The notes under the pieces are model-generated. The model was not told the DNA's origin and did not search any database. It saw nothing but the letters and a program-made list of their open reading frames with translations. From contig NZ_JMIH01000019.1 of the NCBI RefSeq assembly GCF_000714815.1, positions 1 through 55,537 on the forward strand: a stretch of 55,537 nucleotides of DNA, given 5' to 3'. The translations under genes and the position numbers were made by a program. Source of the DNA: Anditalea andensis (GTDB taxonomy: Bacteria > Bacteroidota > Bacteroidia > Cytophagales > Cyclobacteriaceae). Below, in pieces: positions 1-8,056 of this stretch; positions within the stretch are counted from its first letter, which is position 1, and each line of letters opens with the position of its first letter.

Positions 1-53
1 TGAAACCTTCCCGCCCAAAAGCGGGATGCTCTATCCAATTGAGCTACAGGACC
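1..53 (-). tRNA. partial tRNA, Arg-like body, isotype uncertain
   Basis: The 5' part of a tRNA on the minus strand: acceptor strand GGTCCTG (53-47), TA, D-stem GCTC/GAGC with loop AATTGGATA, then the anticodon arm. The T-arm and 3' end are cut off by the window edge. The D-arm sequence resembles bacterial tRNA-Arg. The anticodon arm reads TCCCG-CTTTTGGG-CGGGA, which gives a 5-bp stem with an 8-base loop (or 6 bp with a 6-base loop) instead of the normal 5 bp and 7 bases, so the anticodon cannot be assigned safely. It lies 7 nt after tRNA-Pro and is probably co-transcribed with it. Confidence 0.75.
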
Positions 54-60
54 GTAATTG

Positions 61-134
61 TCGGGGTGGCAGGATTCGAACCTACGACCTCCTCGTCCCA
101 AACGAGGCGCGATACCGGGCTACGCTACACCCCG
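61..134 (-). tRNA. tRNA-Pro (anticodon TGG)
   Basis: Complete cloverleaf on the minus strand. The acceptor CGGGGTG (134-128) pairs with CACCCCG (68-62), with discriminator A at 61. The anticodon stem CCTCG/CGAGG encloses the 7-base loop TTTGGGA with anticodon TGG, and the T-arm contains TTCGAAT. The first pair C1-G72 is typical of bacterial tRNA-Pro. CCA is not encoded. It is the middle gene of a Lys-Pro-(Arg-like) tRNA cluster. Confidence 0.96.
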
Positions 135-180
135 AAGCTTTAATTTTATACAAGTCCAAATACACCAGCGTACAAAACTG

Positions 181-253
181 TGATCCCGCTGGGATTCGAA
201 CCCAGGACCCATACATTAAAAGTGTATTGCTCTACCAGCTGAGCTACGGAATC
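181..253 (-). tRNA. tRNA-Lys (anticodon TTT)
   Basis: Complete cloverleaf on the minus strand. The acceptor GATTCCG (253-247) pairs with CGGGATC (188-182), with discriminator A at 181. The D-stem is GCTC/GAGC and the anticodon loop CTTTTAA carries TTT between stems ATACA/TGTAT. The T-arm is CTGGG-TTCGAAT-CCCAG. CCA is not encoded. It is the first gene of the cluster, so the promoter should lie just to the right of 253. Confidence 0.97.
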
Positions 254-322
254 ATTTTTATTATTTCAATCACCCTATAATCTTGGCCTCACGATCAAAA
301 CTAAAAAGCTAAACACTAAAGT

Positions 323-353
323 TATCGACTCCGGATTTCCCTGTATCGACTCC
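323..353. repeat. 10-bp direct repeat upstream of the tRNA cluster
   Basis: TATCGACTCC occurs at 323-332 and again at 344-353, with start points 21 bp apart, close to two helical turns. It lies 70-100 bp upstream of the tRNA-Lys 5' end. The two copies could bind a protein on one DNA face, but no function is shown. Confidence 0.5.
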
Positions 354-510
354 TTAAATATCCTCATTAAAGTATCCAACGTGTATGCCTTATATTCTGG
401 CAGCGCATCTAGCTTAAGTCCATACGACTTAAATTTTTAACGAAATTTGATTTGCTTTTTGCTAAATCTTTATCGTAATTGGACTGCAAATTTAAGCGAC
501 CTTATTTAAA

Positions 511-1239
511 ATGCAAAACTTACAGCCAATCTTTATTACAAAATTTCTAATATTTTTTTTGATGATTACACAAATCATTAATTGTCAAGCAAATACCAAA
601 AACTTAAATTTAGGAGATTCTTTGTTCAAAACGCAAAATTACAAAGAAGCCTTGGAAATTTATGAAAACTTGCTCCATGAAGAGCAATCCTATACGCCAA
701 GCATGCTGCTGAAAATGGCATTTATCACAGAAGGAATGGGCGATTATCCTAAAACTACCCTTTACCTGAGCAAATATTACGATTACAATCCCAATCAAAG
801 AATAACCAATAAAATCAAAGCCCTAACAGAACAGACTAATCTTGTAGGATACACGGTTTCAGATGGTGAACAATTCTTCCGGCTTCTGGCAGACCAAAGA
901 GAGAAAATAACCATATTCTTGATTCTATGTCTATTGCTATCTCTCGGGTTCATTATAAAATTTAAAGAAAGAGCCGATAAACCTCGCTATTTTGTACCCA
1001 GCATTATTCTTATATTGCTCATCTTCTTTTCCAATAACTTTTTGCATACACCTCAGCGTGCCATCATCACCGGTAGCCCTACCTTAATCATGGACCAACC
1101 TACGGCAGGAGGTAACCTCATTAAAAAAGTGGATGCCGGTCACCGTGTTAAAGTAAACTCCACTAAAGATATATGGTACGAAATAGAATGGGAAAACCGT
1201 AAAGGCTATGTTAAAAAAAATAGTCTTACTAAATTGTAA
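511..1239 (+). CDS. TPR/SH3 protein, BatE-like
   Basis: A 242-residue protein with an N-terminal hydrophobic signal (about residues 8-25), then a tetratricopeptide-type region (GDSLFKTQNYKEALEIYENL and the following helices, residues 34-100). Two membrane segments lie near 133-150 and 160-178, and a bacterial SH3-like domain closes the protein (about 183-242, ending in GYVKKNSL). This order of TPR, membrane and SH3 is that of BatE of the Bacteroidota aerotolerance (Bat) operon. No other bat gene is nearby, so it is an orphan and its job is uncertain. It probably sits in the inner membrane. The start ATG at 511 is followed directly by the signal; upstream DNA is AT-rich with no clear Shine-Dalgarno. 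Confidence 0.7.
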   Translation: MQNLQPIFITKFLIFFLMITQIINCQANTKNLNLGDSLFKTQNYKEALEIYENLLHEEQSYTPSMLLKMAFITEGMGDYPKTTLYLSKYYDYNPNQRITNKIKALTEQTNLVGYTVSDGEQFFRLLADQREKITIFLILCLLLSLGFIIKFKERADKPRYFVPSIILILLIFFSNNFLHTPQRAIITGSPTLIMDQPTAGGNLIKKVDAGHRVKVNSTKDIWYEIEWENRKGYVKKNSLTKL

Positions 1240-1594
1240 TCATAAAAAAATGACTTCTCCAAAACCACTTCTATCACTGTATCCTAGAAAATGCCATTTT
1301 ATAAAAGTATGTCATATTATATGTATGGTCACAGCATAGTGACTTATATTATCTTATCAATTCGGAATAGCTATAACTGTAAGTTTATTTTATAAAAAAA
1401 AGAGTGATTTGTATCTAAATTGCCTTTATGATTTTCAAAAAAAATTTACCGTAAATATTTTTAAATACAAATGCATGGATATGCCTATTCATAAACCACA
1501 AATAGATCGTCAGCTAAATAATAAAACATTGGTTAAGTGTATAATTAATGTTGTTATTTAGGAAAACAGTACGAAGAACATAATTGTAGTACCA
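1240..1594. other. 355-bp AT-rich region between convergent genes
   Basis: No convincing gene lies here. A small inverted repeat, GTCAC-AGCATA-GTGAC, is at 1328-1343. One plus-strand frame stays open from 1343 to a TAG at 1559-1561 (73 codons), but its only ATG codons are late (1475 and 1481, giving 28 residues) and base composition is like non-coding DNA. Either a chance open frame or a gene remnant; I see nothing else. Confidence 0.5.
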
Positions 1595-2323
1595 TCATTT
1601 TTCAGCATTTTCCACTTCATCATCATCATCATCCTCTTCCACATCTACCAGGGTCATGATCTCACCGGGGGACATATATAGGTCCCGGATCTTGTTCCTG
1701 TACTCTTCCGGGAGGCGGTCATGGTTTAATATAAAGTTTTTGGTATCTACCAGGTTATTACCCAATCCACCCGCTACAGCATAACTATCTGCAGTAATTT
1801 CTGCTTGGGTAACAAATGCATTAGAGGTGACATATCTCACCCCAAAAGAAATTAAGCCCAATCTGGATTTATCAAGATAATCCATGATATGTCCCAGTTC
1901 ATGACCAATCCATCCCAACAGGACATTTTCAGGAACTTCTTCTATTGGAAGCCATTCATCATCCAGTTCAAGATATCTGCTAATATTTATGCGGTATTTC
2001 CTATTGCTTTTACTATTAAAAAGCAGTGAGCCAACTTTTGGCTGAGCTTGCATCACTGACCCTCTAATTTTCTTTTTAAAGTCAAAATCAATTTCTACCT
2101 CCATTAATTCAGGAAAATGTGAAAGTGCCAACAATGTTACATCTCTGATTTCATCAGGAATTACTTTATTGACCGCATATTGCTCCAAATCTACATATTC
2201 GGTCACGCTGGTGGTAGGCATAGGTAAATCTTTCTCTTTATTATCTGACAATTGATCACTCAGCATTAGGCTCAATATTATAGAGGTGGGCAAAACAATA
2301 TGTGCTAAAATGTATGAAATCAT
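1595..2323 (-). CDS. HELGH zinc metallopeptidase-like protein
   Basis: A 242-residue protein starting with a hydrophobic segment (residues 2-21), so it is exported or membrane-anchored. The zinc motif HELGH lies near residue 141, in WIGHELGHIMDY. About 30 residues later comes AEITADSYAV, which would give the third ligand (glutamate), the gluzincin arrangement. The C-terminus is very acidic (EEDDDDDEVENAEK). Substrate is unknown; the family usually cuts proteins or peptides in the periplasm. It stands alone, and the start ATG at 2323 gives a sensible signal. Confidence 0.65.
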   Translation of the reverse strand: MISYILAHIVLPTSIILSLMLSDQLSDNKEKDLPMPTTSVTEYVDLEQYAVNKVIPDEIRDVTLLALSHFPELMEVEIDFDFKKKIRGSVMQAQPKVGSLLFNSKSNRKYRINISRYLELDDEWLPIEEVPENVLLGWIGHELGHIMDYLDKSRLGLISFGVRYVTSNAFVTQAEITADSYAVAGGLGNNLVDTKNFILNHDRLPEEYRNKIRDLYMSPGEIMTLVDVEEDDDDDEVENAEK

Positions 2324-2400
2324 AATTAAACAACTGGGTGGGGTACTGAAAAGTTCAGGCTCAGGACTTTCCTGTATTTAACATATATAGGTTAAAAGCA

Positions 2401-2426
2401 AAAACCATCCCGTTTAGGATGGTTTT
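2401..2426 (-). terminator. intrinsic terminator after the sugar operon
   Basis: AAAACCATCC (2401-2410) and GGATGGTTTT (2417-2426) form a perfect 10-bp stem with a 6-base loop, 24 bp past the stop of the gene ending at 2451. The stem ends in T residues on the minus strand. It probably ends the operon 7792-2451. Confidence 0.8.
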
Positions 2427-2450
2427 AATAATTAATATTTAAAATATATA

Positions 2451-3344
2451 TTAACTTACTTTTACATTCTTCAAATATTGAGCATTCTTTTCTGCACTCT
2501 CCATAGAAGTAATATTGTCAAATCTTTCTTGTTCGGCAAAGAAATAATCCATTCCATTTTCTTTGGCAGTTTTGATAATAGGAAGAAAATCTATCATACC
2601 AGTACCTAACTCTGTAGAGGCATCAGCCTCTCCTGGTGAGGCGTCCTTTCTCCTGTCTTTGATATGGCCCAGCTTAAACCGGTCACTGTATTTCCTGAGA
2701 TAGGCCTCTGGATCATGGCCAGGTACTACTACCCAATAGAAGTCCATTTCATAATATACCAGTTCCGGATCAGTGTTTTCCATAAGAAAATCTTGTGGCA
2801 TTTCACCTTCCAAGGGTTCAAAGGTATAACCGTGATTGTGATAGGCAAACCTTATGCCCTTGTCCTTACAAACCTGTCCTATCCGGTTGAATTCATCGGC
2901 TAATCTTTTAAAATCGTCCATGCTCTCCTGTGGACCTACGTAAGGGCAAATCAGGTATTTTAAATCAATCTCTGCCGCTTCAGATGCCTTTTGCTCCAGA
3001 CCTTCAAATACATTGGCATGAGTCGAAATAAATTTAAGGCCTAGATCTGATGTCATATCCTTGAAAGCTCTGTGCTGCATACCCCAAAAGATCCCCTTGC
3101 CTCCGTCATAACCCTCTATCGTATCGTACCCATAAGCGGCTATTTTTTCTAGCGTATTCCTCACATCCTCGTCCATTTGGTCTTTTACAGAATATAGCTG
3201 GATCCCTATATTGGAAAGCCCCCTTCCTGCATTATTGTTAACCAATGCAGACTTCCCTTCTGGGCTACTGCAGAATTGAAATGGCAAAAAGGCACCGCTA
3301 GCCATCACCGCTCCCAATTTGAGGAATTTTCTTCTGTTATTCAT
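2451..3344 (-). CDS. Tat-exported sugar isomerase/epimerase (TIM barrel)
   Basis: A 297-residue xylose-isomerase-like TIM-barrel protein. The N-terminus carries a twin-arginine signal (NNRRKFLKLG) followed by a hydrophobic stretch and FCSS, possibly a lipobox. The barrel starts at GIQLYSVKDQM and shows candidate metal/catalytic residues in HNHGYTFEP, YYEMDFYW, LGHIKDR and the late FFAEQERF. Family members act as hydroxypyruvate isomerases, myo-inosose enzymes or 3-keto-sugar epimerases/lyases. It is the last gene of the minus-strand operon, 59 bp after the small dehydrogenase subunit, and should act in the periplasm on the oxidised sugar. Its exact reaction cannot be read from sequence. Confidence 0.85.
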   Translation of the reverse strand: MNNRRKFLKLGAVMASGAFLPFQFCSSPEGKSALVNNNAGRGLSNIGIQLYSVKDQMDEDVRNTLEKIAAYGYDTIEGYDGGKGIFWGMQHRAFKDMTSDLGLKFISTHANVFEGLEQKASEAAEIDLKYLICPYVGPQESMDDFKRLADEFNRIGQVCKDKGIRFAYHNHGYTFEPLEGEMPQDFLMENTDPELVYYEMDFYWVVVPGHDPEAYLRKYSDRFKLGHIKDRRKDASPGEADASTELGTGMIDFLPIIKTAKENGMDYFFAEQERFDNITSMESAEKNAQYLKNVKVS

Positions 3345-3403
3345 TTTTATAATTTATTAAATAAAAAACTAAGGAACTTTAGGATATTAGGAAGCCTGTT
3401 AAG

Positions 3404-3964
3404 TTAAATTGCCCAGACTTTATCTCCTACAGTGTAATCTGTACAACCATCGTATCTACCAGGGGTTTCGACGTATCTCAGCTGTTGGGTAGCACCTATT
3501 TCCGAGGTAAAATAGCCTAATAAGGTCAGGTCTTTCATCATATTGATGTACTGGGGCCCGTCTTCATTTTCTATGTCTCTTCCTTTCCGGTTCAGACTAT
3601 TGAGATATTCAGTTCTCTGCTCTACAGTGCCGCTCATAAAATCATTCCCCATCTCCTTTTTAAAGCCGTCCCTTATTTCATTCAAGCCCCTTATCCAGGT
3701 TTCCTGTTGCTCTTTATTATAAGTCTCTCTTACCATAGTAGCCATAAAGACTCCTATTCCCGTAGCTTTAGCTCCTGGAGTATCCGTAGTAGGGATGATA
3801 GCCTCTCCGATTTCATCCATATAGGCTATTTCACTATCAGAAAAATCCAGGCCCTCTATCCTATCTTCAGGAGCACATCCAGTAAGGATGACGTTGGCAC
3901 CGACCATAGTCCCACCCATCATGAGCACCATATTTTTCAGCGCATCTCTTCTATTCATTGCCAT
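3404..3964 (-). CDS. gluconate 2-dehydrogenase subunit 3 family protein (Tat-exported small subunit)
   Basis: A 186-residue protein with a twin-arginine signal (MAMNRRDALKNM, then a hydrophobic segment ending in ILTGCAPED, also a possible lipobox). The body matches the small subunit of FAD-dependent gluconate/glucose dehydrogenases: an N-terminal SDSEIAYMDEIGEAIIPTT region and a C-terminal GYFTSEIGATQQLRY region. In these enzymes the small subunit is needed for folding and Tat export of the FAD subunit. The FAD subunit ends 12 bp upstream. The pair should form a periplasmic sugar dehydrogenase. The start may be ATG 3964 or ATG 3958. Confidence 0.88.
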   Translation of the reverse strand: MAMNRRDALKNMVLMMGGTMVGANVILTGCAPEDRIEGLDFSDSEIAYMDEIGEAIIPTTDTPGAKATGIGVFMATMVRETYNKEQQETWIRGLNEIRDGFKKEMGNDFMSGTVEQRTEYLNSLNRKGRDIENEDGPQYINMMKDLTLLGYFTSEIGATQQLRYVETPGRYDGCTDYTVGDKVWAI

Positions 3965-3976
3965 AATATATGTGTA

Positions 3977-5656
3977 TTATAGGTTTCTGTTTTTTAATTC
4001 TCTTACCGCAAAGTCCACCGCTCTGGCAGTCATGGCCATGTAGGTGAGGGAAGGGTTCTGAGCAGCCGCAGAAGTCATCGCTGCTCCATCTGTAACAAAT
4101 ACGTTTTTAGCGTCCCATACCTGATTATTACCATTTAGAACGGAGGATTTAGGATCTCTGCCCATCCTGGCAGTTCCCATTTCATGTATCCCCTGGCCCA
4201 TGGTATATCCGCTGTCAAATTTAGATACATTTTTGAGACCGGCTGCTTCCAACATTTCGGCAGCATCATTCATCATATCCTGACGCATTTTCATCTCATT
4301 TTCTTTGATTTCAGCATTCATTACCAGTACTGACATCCCCCATTTGTCTTTAACATCAGGACTTAGCTTAATCGTATTTTCATGGTAAGGAAGAATTTCA
4401 CCAAAGGCGGTGATGCCCATGCTCCATGGCCCTGGTTCACTGATCGCGTCTTTAAGGGGAGCCCCGAAATTAATTTCTGCTATTTCCCTGCTCCAACCCT
4501 GTCTGCTGGCAGCACCCTGATACCCAAAACCTCTTACGTAATCCCTTTTATCCCCATTAATATTCCTAAATCTGGGTATATAAATACCTGTAGGCCTTCT
4601 TCCATAATAATATTTATCATCAAACCCTTCCACCTTACCGTTTGCTCCTAGTCTGAAATGATGATCCATTACATTGTGCCCCAACTCCCCGGAACTACTG
4701 CCAAGTCCTTCCGGCCATATATCTGTAGCTGTCCTCATCAGTATGGCTGTGGAGTTAAAAGCTGAAGCACATAAGAATATAATTTTAGCTTTATATTCTA
4801 CTGTCTGGTTGGTTTCAGCATCCAATACCTCTACACCAGTGGCTCGCTGTGAATCTTTATCATAAATCAGCTTATGCACAATAGACCATGGCCTGAGAGT
4901 AAGGTTCCCGGTCTTCATAGCAGCAGGGAGTGTGGAAGACTGAGTGCTGAAATATGCTCCGAAAGGACATCCAAGCCAGCACTTGTTCCTATACTGACAG
5001 TTAGTCCTACCCTCTAGCGGCTGTGTGATATTCGCCACTCGCCCTATAGTCACATGGCGTGAACCTTTAAAATGGTCTTTTACCCTGGCGGCAACATCTT
5101 TTTCCACACAGTTCATATCCATAGGAGGCTGAAATTCGCCATCAGGGAGTTGTGCCAATCCATCTCTACTTCCAGATATTCCGGCAAATTTTTCTACATG
5201 GCTGTACCATGGGGCTAAATCCTTATACCGGATAGGCCAGTCTACCGCAATGCCTTCTTTGGCATTTGCTTCAAAGTCTATATCACCCAGTCTATAGCTC
5301 TGCCGTCCCCACAATAGAGATCTTCCCCCTACCTGGTATCCTCTATACCAGTCAAAAGGCTTTTCCTCCACATATGGTGAATCAGATTCATGTGCCCACC
5401 AGTCTACATTCAGCTCATTCAATACATAATCCCTTCTAAGTACAGGATGATTTTCGATCATTTCTACCGATCTTCTTCCTCTATAATTAGTCTCCCAAGG
5501 TCCAATAGTAGCCGTATGATAGTCCTTTACGTGCTCTACATTCTGTCCTCTTTCCAGTAACAGGACCTTAAGCCCTTTTTCCGTCAATTCTTTTGCCGCC
5601 CAACCGCCGCTGATACCTGACCCAACGACTATAGCATCATATTCTTGATTTGCCAT
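3977..5656 (-). CDS. GMC-family FAD sugar dehydrogenase, catalytic subunit
   Basis: A 559-residue GMC oxidoreductase. The FAD-binding motif VGSGISGG is at residues 11-18 and the second GMC signature GGRSLLWG at 110-117. The catalytic His is H491 (IHEMGTARMG) with partner N534 (QNPSLT). Cysteines C220, C226 and C230 form a cluster like the one that binds an iron-sulfur centre in FAD-glucose 3-dehydrogenase type enzymes. It has no signal peptide of its own, while the next gene, 12 bp on, has a Tat signal: this fits hitch-hiker export. Likely reaction: oxidation of a sugar hydroxyl (C3 by analogy) in the periplasm, with electrons passed to a c-type cytochrome. Substrate unknown. Confidence 0.88.
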   Translation of the reverse strand: MANQEYDAIVVGSGISGGWAAKELTEKGLKVLLLERGQNVEHVKDYHTATIGPWETNYRGRRSVEMIENHPVLRRDYVLNELNVDWWAHESDSPYVEEKPFDWYRGYQVGGRSLLWGRQSYRLGDIDFEANAKEGIAVDWPIRYKDLAPWYSHVEKFAGISGSRDGLAQLPDGEFQPPMDMNCVEKDVAARVKDHFKGSRHVTIGRVANITQPLEGRTNCQYRNKCWLGCPFGAYFSTQSSTLPAAMKTGNLTLRPWSIVHKLIYDKDSQRATGVEVLDAETNQTVEYKAKIIFLCASAFNSTAILMRTATDIWPEGLGSSSGELGHNVMDHHFRLGANGKVEGFDDKYYYGRRPTGIYIPRFRNINGDKRDYVRGFGYQGAASRQGWSREIAEINFGAPLKDAISEPGPWSMGITAFGEILPYHENTIKLSPDVKDKWGMSVLVMNAEIKENEMKMRQDMMNDAAEMLEAAGLKNVSKFDSGYTMGQGIHEMGTARMGRDPKSSVLNGNNQVWDAKNVFVTDGAAMTSAAAQNPSLTYMAMTARAVDFAVRELKNRNL

Positions 5657-5681
5657 AAATTATCTATCCTCTATTCTTATA

Positions 5682-6548
5682 TTAAACATCACATATTTCT
5701 ATAGCTTCACGCAGTGATGCTATTTTATTACCGGCCTTGGGAATAAATTCCTGAGCCACATATCCATCAAATCCTGTATCCTTTATAGCATTCATTATCG
5801 CTGGATAGTTTAGTTCCTGACGGTGATCTATTTCATTCCTTCCAGGATTACCTGCAGTGTGGTAATGTCCATAGTATTGGTGGTTTTGCTTTATGGTCCT
5901 GATAACATCTCCTTCATCTATCTGCATATGATAGATGTCATAGAGCAGTTTAAAGTTTTCAGAATCCAGCCTTTTGCATAGTTCAACTCCCCACTTGCTG
6001 TTATCCGCCATATAATCAGGATGGTCTACCTTACTGTTCAATAATTCCATCTGAAGTACTACCCCTTCCTTTTCAGCCAAGCCAAGAATTTTCTTTAACC
6101 CTTCCACACTGTTTTTCAATCCAGTTTCATCATCCATCCCATCTTTGTTTCCACTGAAGCATATCAGGTTTTTATATCCAGCTTTGGCTACCTGGGGGAT
6201 CATTGCAGTATAATTGTCCACCAGTTTCCTATGATACGTTTTATTATTGAAACCATGGATGAGGTTGATCTCTGCCCCATTGCACATAGAACTGTGAACA
6301 TTGTGCTTTTTCAGTGTATCCCATCCACCAGGCCCCACCAGATCGATTGCATTAAATCCAAGCTCTTTGATCGTAATACATAATTCGTCCAATGACAAAT
6401 GTCCAAATGTCCACTGACAGACAGCATGATTTATATTGCCTTTTAATCTCATTTCATTTTTTGCTTTAACATCTACAAAAGGCAAGGCAGAAAACAGTGC
6501 CGTTCCTGCCAGCATTTTCTTTAGCACATTTCTTCTAGAATCTCCCAT
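5682..6548 (-). CDS. Tat-exported hydroxypyruvate-isomerase-like TIM-barrel protein
   Basis: A 288-residue protein with a twin-arginine signal (DSRRNVLKKML, cleavage probably near VDVKA). The xylose-isomerase-like barrel carries the expected metal ligands: Glu in LQMELLNS, Asp in LLYDIYHM, His in YGHYHTAG and Glu in VAQEFIP. This pattern is that of hydroxypyruvate isomerase-like proteins. It is a second, distinct isomerase in the same operon as the one ending at 2451, and the signal again places it in the periplasm. Its ATG overlaps the stop of the upstream MFS gene (TAATG), so the two are translationally linked. Substrate unknown; a keto-sugar is the reasonable guess. Confidence 0.85.
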   Translation of the reverse strand: MGDSRRNVLKKMLAGTALFSALPFVDVKAKNEMRLKGNINHAVCQWTFGHLSLDELCITIKELGFNAIDLVGPGGWDTLKKHNVHSSMCNGAEINLIHGFNNKTYHRKLVDNYTAMIPQVAKAGYKNLICFSGNKDGMDDETGLKNSVEGLKKILGLAEKEGVVLQMELLNSKVDHPDYMADNSKWGVELCKRLDSENFKLLYDIYHMQIDEGDVIRTIKQNHQYYGHYHTAGNPGRNEIDHRQELNYPAIMNAIKDTGFDGYVAQEFIPKAGNKIASLREAIEICDV

Positions 6549-7792
6549 TACACAGCCTTTTCTATAAGTTCTTCTTTTTCAACCTTTTCTTCTTTAAACA
6601 ATACAGCGAAAAGTATGGTCACCAATACCGCTATACCTGAAGGGATCATCCAAATCGATTTCCAATCGTGGGTCTGATCTGCTAAAAGGAAATGGTCAGA
6701 CACCAACCCTGCTATCCAAAAACCTATCAGCATGCCCACGCCATAGGTTGCCAAGGTGATAAGACCTTGAGCGGCACTTTTATACCGTGGACCTGCTTTT
6801 GAGTCAGTGTATATCTGACCTGAAACGAAGAAAAAGTCATAACAGATACCATGTAGTGCTATCCCTATCAATAACATATATACGCCGGAGCCCGCATCTC
6901 CAAATGCAAATAAAGCGTATCGGGCCACCCATGCCATCATTCCGACCAGCAATGTTTTTTTGATCCCAAACTTAGTGAAGAAAAGAGGCAGCAATAACAT
7001 GAAAAGCACTTCCGATACCTGTCCTATAGTCATCTTCCCGGTGGGATTTGGCAGCCCTACTTCGGTGAGGAAAGGGTTTGCATTCTGGTAATAGAACGCA
7101 AGTGGAATACATATTAAGATAGAGGAAATGAAAAATATCAAATAATTCCGATCTTTCAAAAGTTTAATGGCATCTAAGCCGAGTACTTCACTTATCTTCA
7201 ACCTCTCGCCCGTCGCTATTTTAGGTGGTGTAGCTGGCAAAGTAAAACTGAAGAGTCCCAGAACGACAGATGCTATGCCTGACATTAGAAAGGTATTCCG
7301 AAGGGCTCCCGCAGCAAGTCCTTCTGTACTATCCCATAAAAGAAGGCTGATAAGTAATCCGGCTAATATCCAGCCTATAGTCCCCCATACTCTTATAACA
7401 GCAAATTCTTTCGCAGGATCCTGCATCTGATTAAAGGACACGGAATTTACTAAAGCCAGAGTAGGCATATAGACCACCATATAAGCAAATACATAAGGAT
7501 AAAACTGGGTGAAATCTTCTGCTCTAAACATCATAAACATCAATCCGGCACCTATCAGATGCAAGAAACCCAATATCTTTTCTGCATTAAAATATTTGTC
7601 CGCTATTAGCCCAATTATAAAAGGTGCTATGATAGCCCCAAATGATTGGGTAGAAAATGCCGCTGCAGTCTGTGTACCTGATGCCTGTAAAGTAGCACCT
7701 AAAAAGGTCCCCAATGTCACAAACCAACCGCCCCAAATAAAAAATTCAAGGAACATCATGAAAGATAATCTAATCTTAATACCAGTAGTCAT
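6548..7792 (-). CDS. MFS transporter, nucleoside:H+ symporter family
   Basis: A 414-residue, twelve-helix major facilitator. The N-terminus (KIRLSFMMFLEFFIWGGWFVTLG) and the segment FGAIIAPFIIGLIADKYF are typical of the nucleoside:H+ symporter (NupG/XapB) family, which in Bacteroidota sugar loci is often reused for sugar import. First gene of the minus-strand operon, overlapping the next gene by one base. In this context it probably imports the oxidised or hydrolysed sugar across the inner membrane rather than a nucleoside. The ATG at 7792 is 264 bp from the divergent Gfo/Idh gene, and regulatory sites for both should lie in that gap. Confidence 0.85.
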   Translation of the reverse strand: MTTGIKIRLSFMMFLEFFIWGGWFVTLGTFLGATLQASGTQTAAAFSTQSFGAIIAPFIIGLIADKYFNAEKILGFLHLIGAGLMFMMFRAEDFTQFYPYVFAYMVVYMPTLALVNSVSFNQMQDPAKEFAVIRVWGTIGWILAGLLISLLLWDSTEGLAAGALRNTFLMSGIASVVLGLFSFTLPATPPKIATGERLKISEVLGLDAIKLLKDRNYLIFFISSILICIPLAFYYQNANPFLTEVGLPNPTGKMTIGQVSEVLFMLLLPLFFTKFGIKKTLLVGMMAWVARYALFAFGDAGSGVYMLLIGIALHGICYDFFFVSGQIYTDSKAGPRYKSAAQGLITLATYGVGMLIGFWIAGLVSDHFLLADQTHDWKSIWMIPSGIAVLVTILFAVLFKEEKVEKEELIEKAV

Positions 7793-8056
7793 AGGGTCAA
7801 AGAAGGTTATTATAAGTTTAAGTTAATACTGAATTTACAAACATTTTCTAACATTAATCACTTAAATTAGTAAATCCAAACAATATGGTAAGAAAGCAAT
7901 TCCTGATCATTTTATTTTTACCATTCATATAATATTGAGACACTAAATCACCGATACCATTTGGTGAGAGAAAAAAATTATCCAATATTAACTATTATAA
8001 GAGAAATTATAACAAAACGAATTAATATAAAAAGATCAACCACAATAATAAAGAAT

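Noticed and set aside
26-280. 84-codon open frame over the tRNA cluster
   Set aside because: It runs across three tRNA genes; the tRNA cloverleafs explain the sequence and the frame is accidental.
7961-8056. Longer start for the Gfo/Idh protein at 7961
   Set aside because: The extra 32 residues are low-complexity Lys/Ile-rich sequence; ATG 8057 begins just before the Rossmann strand as in the family.
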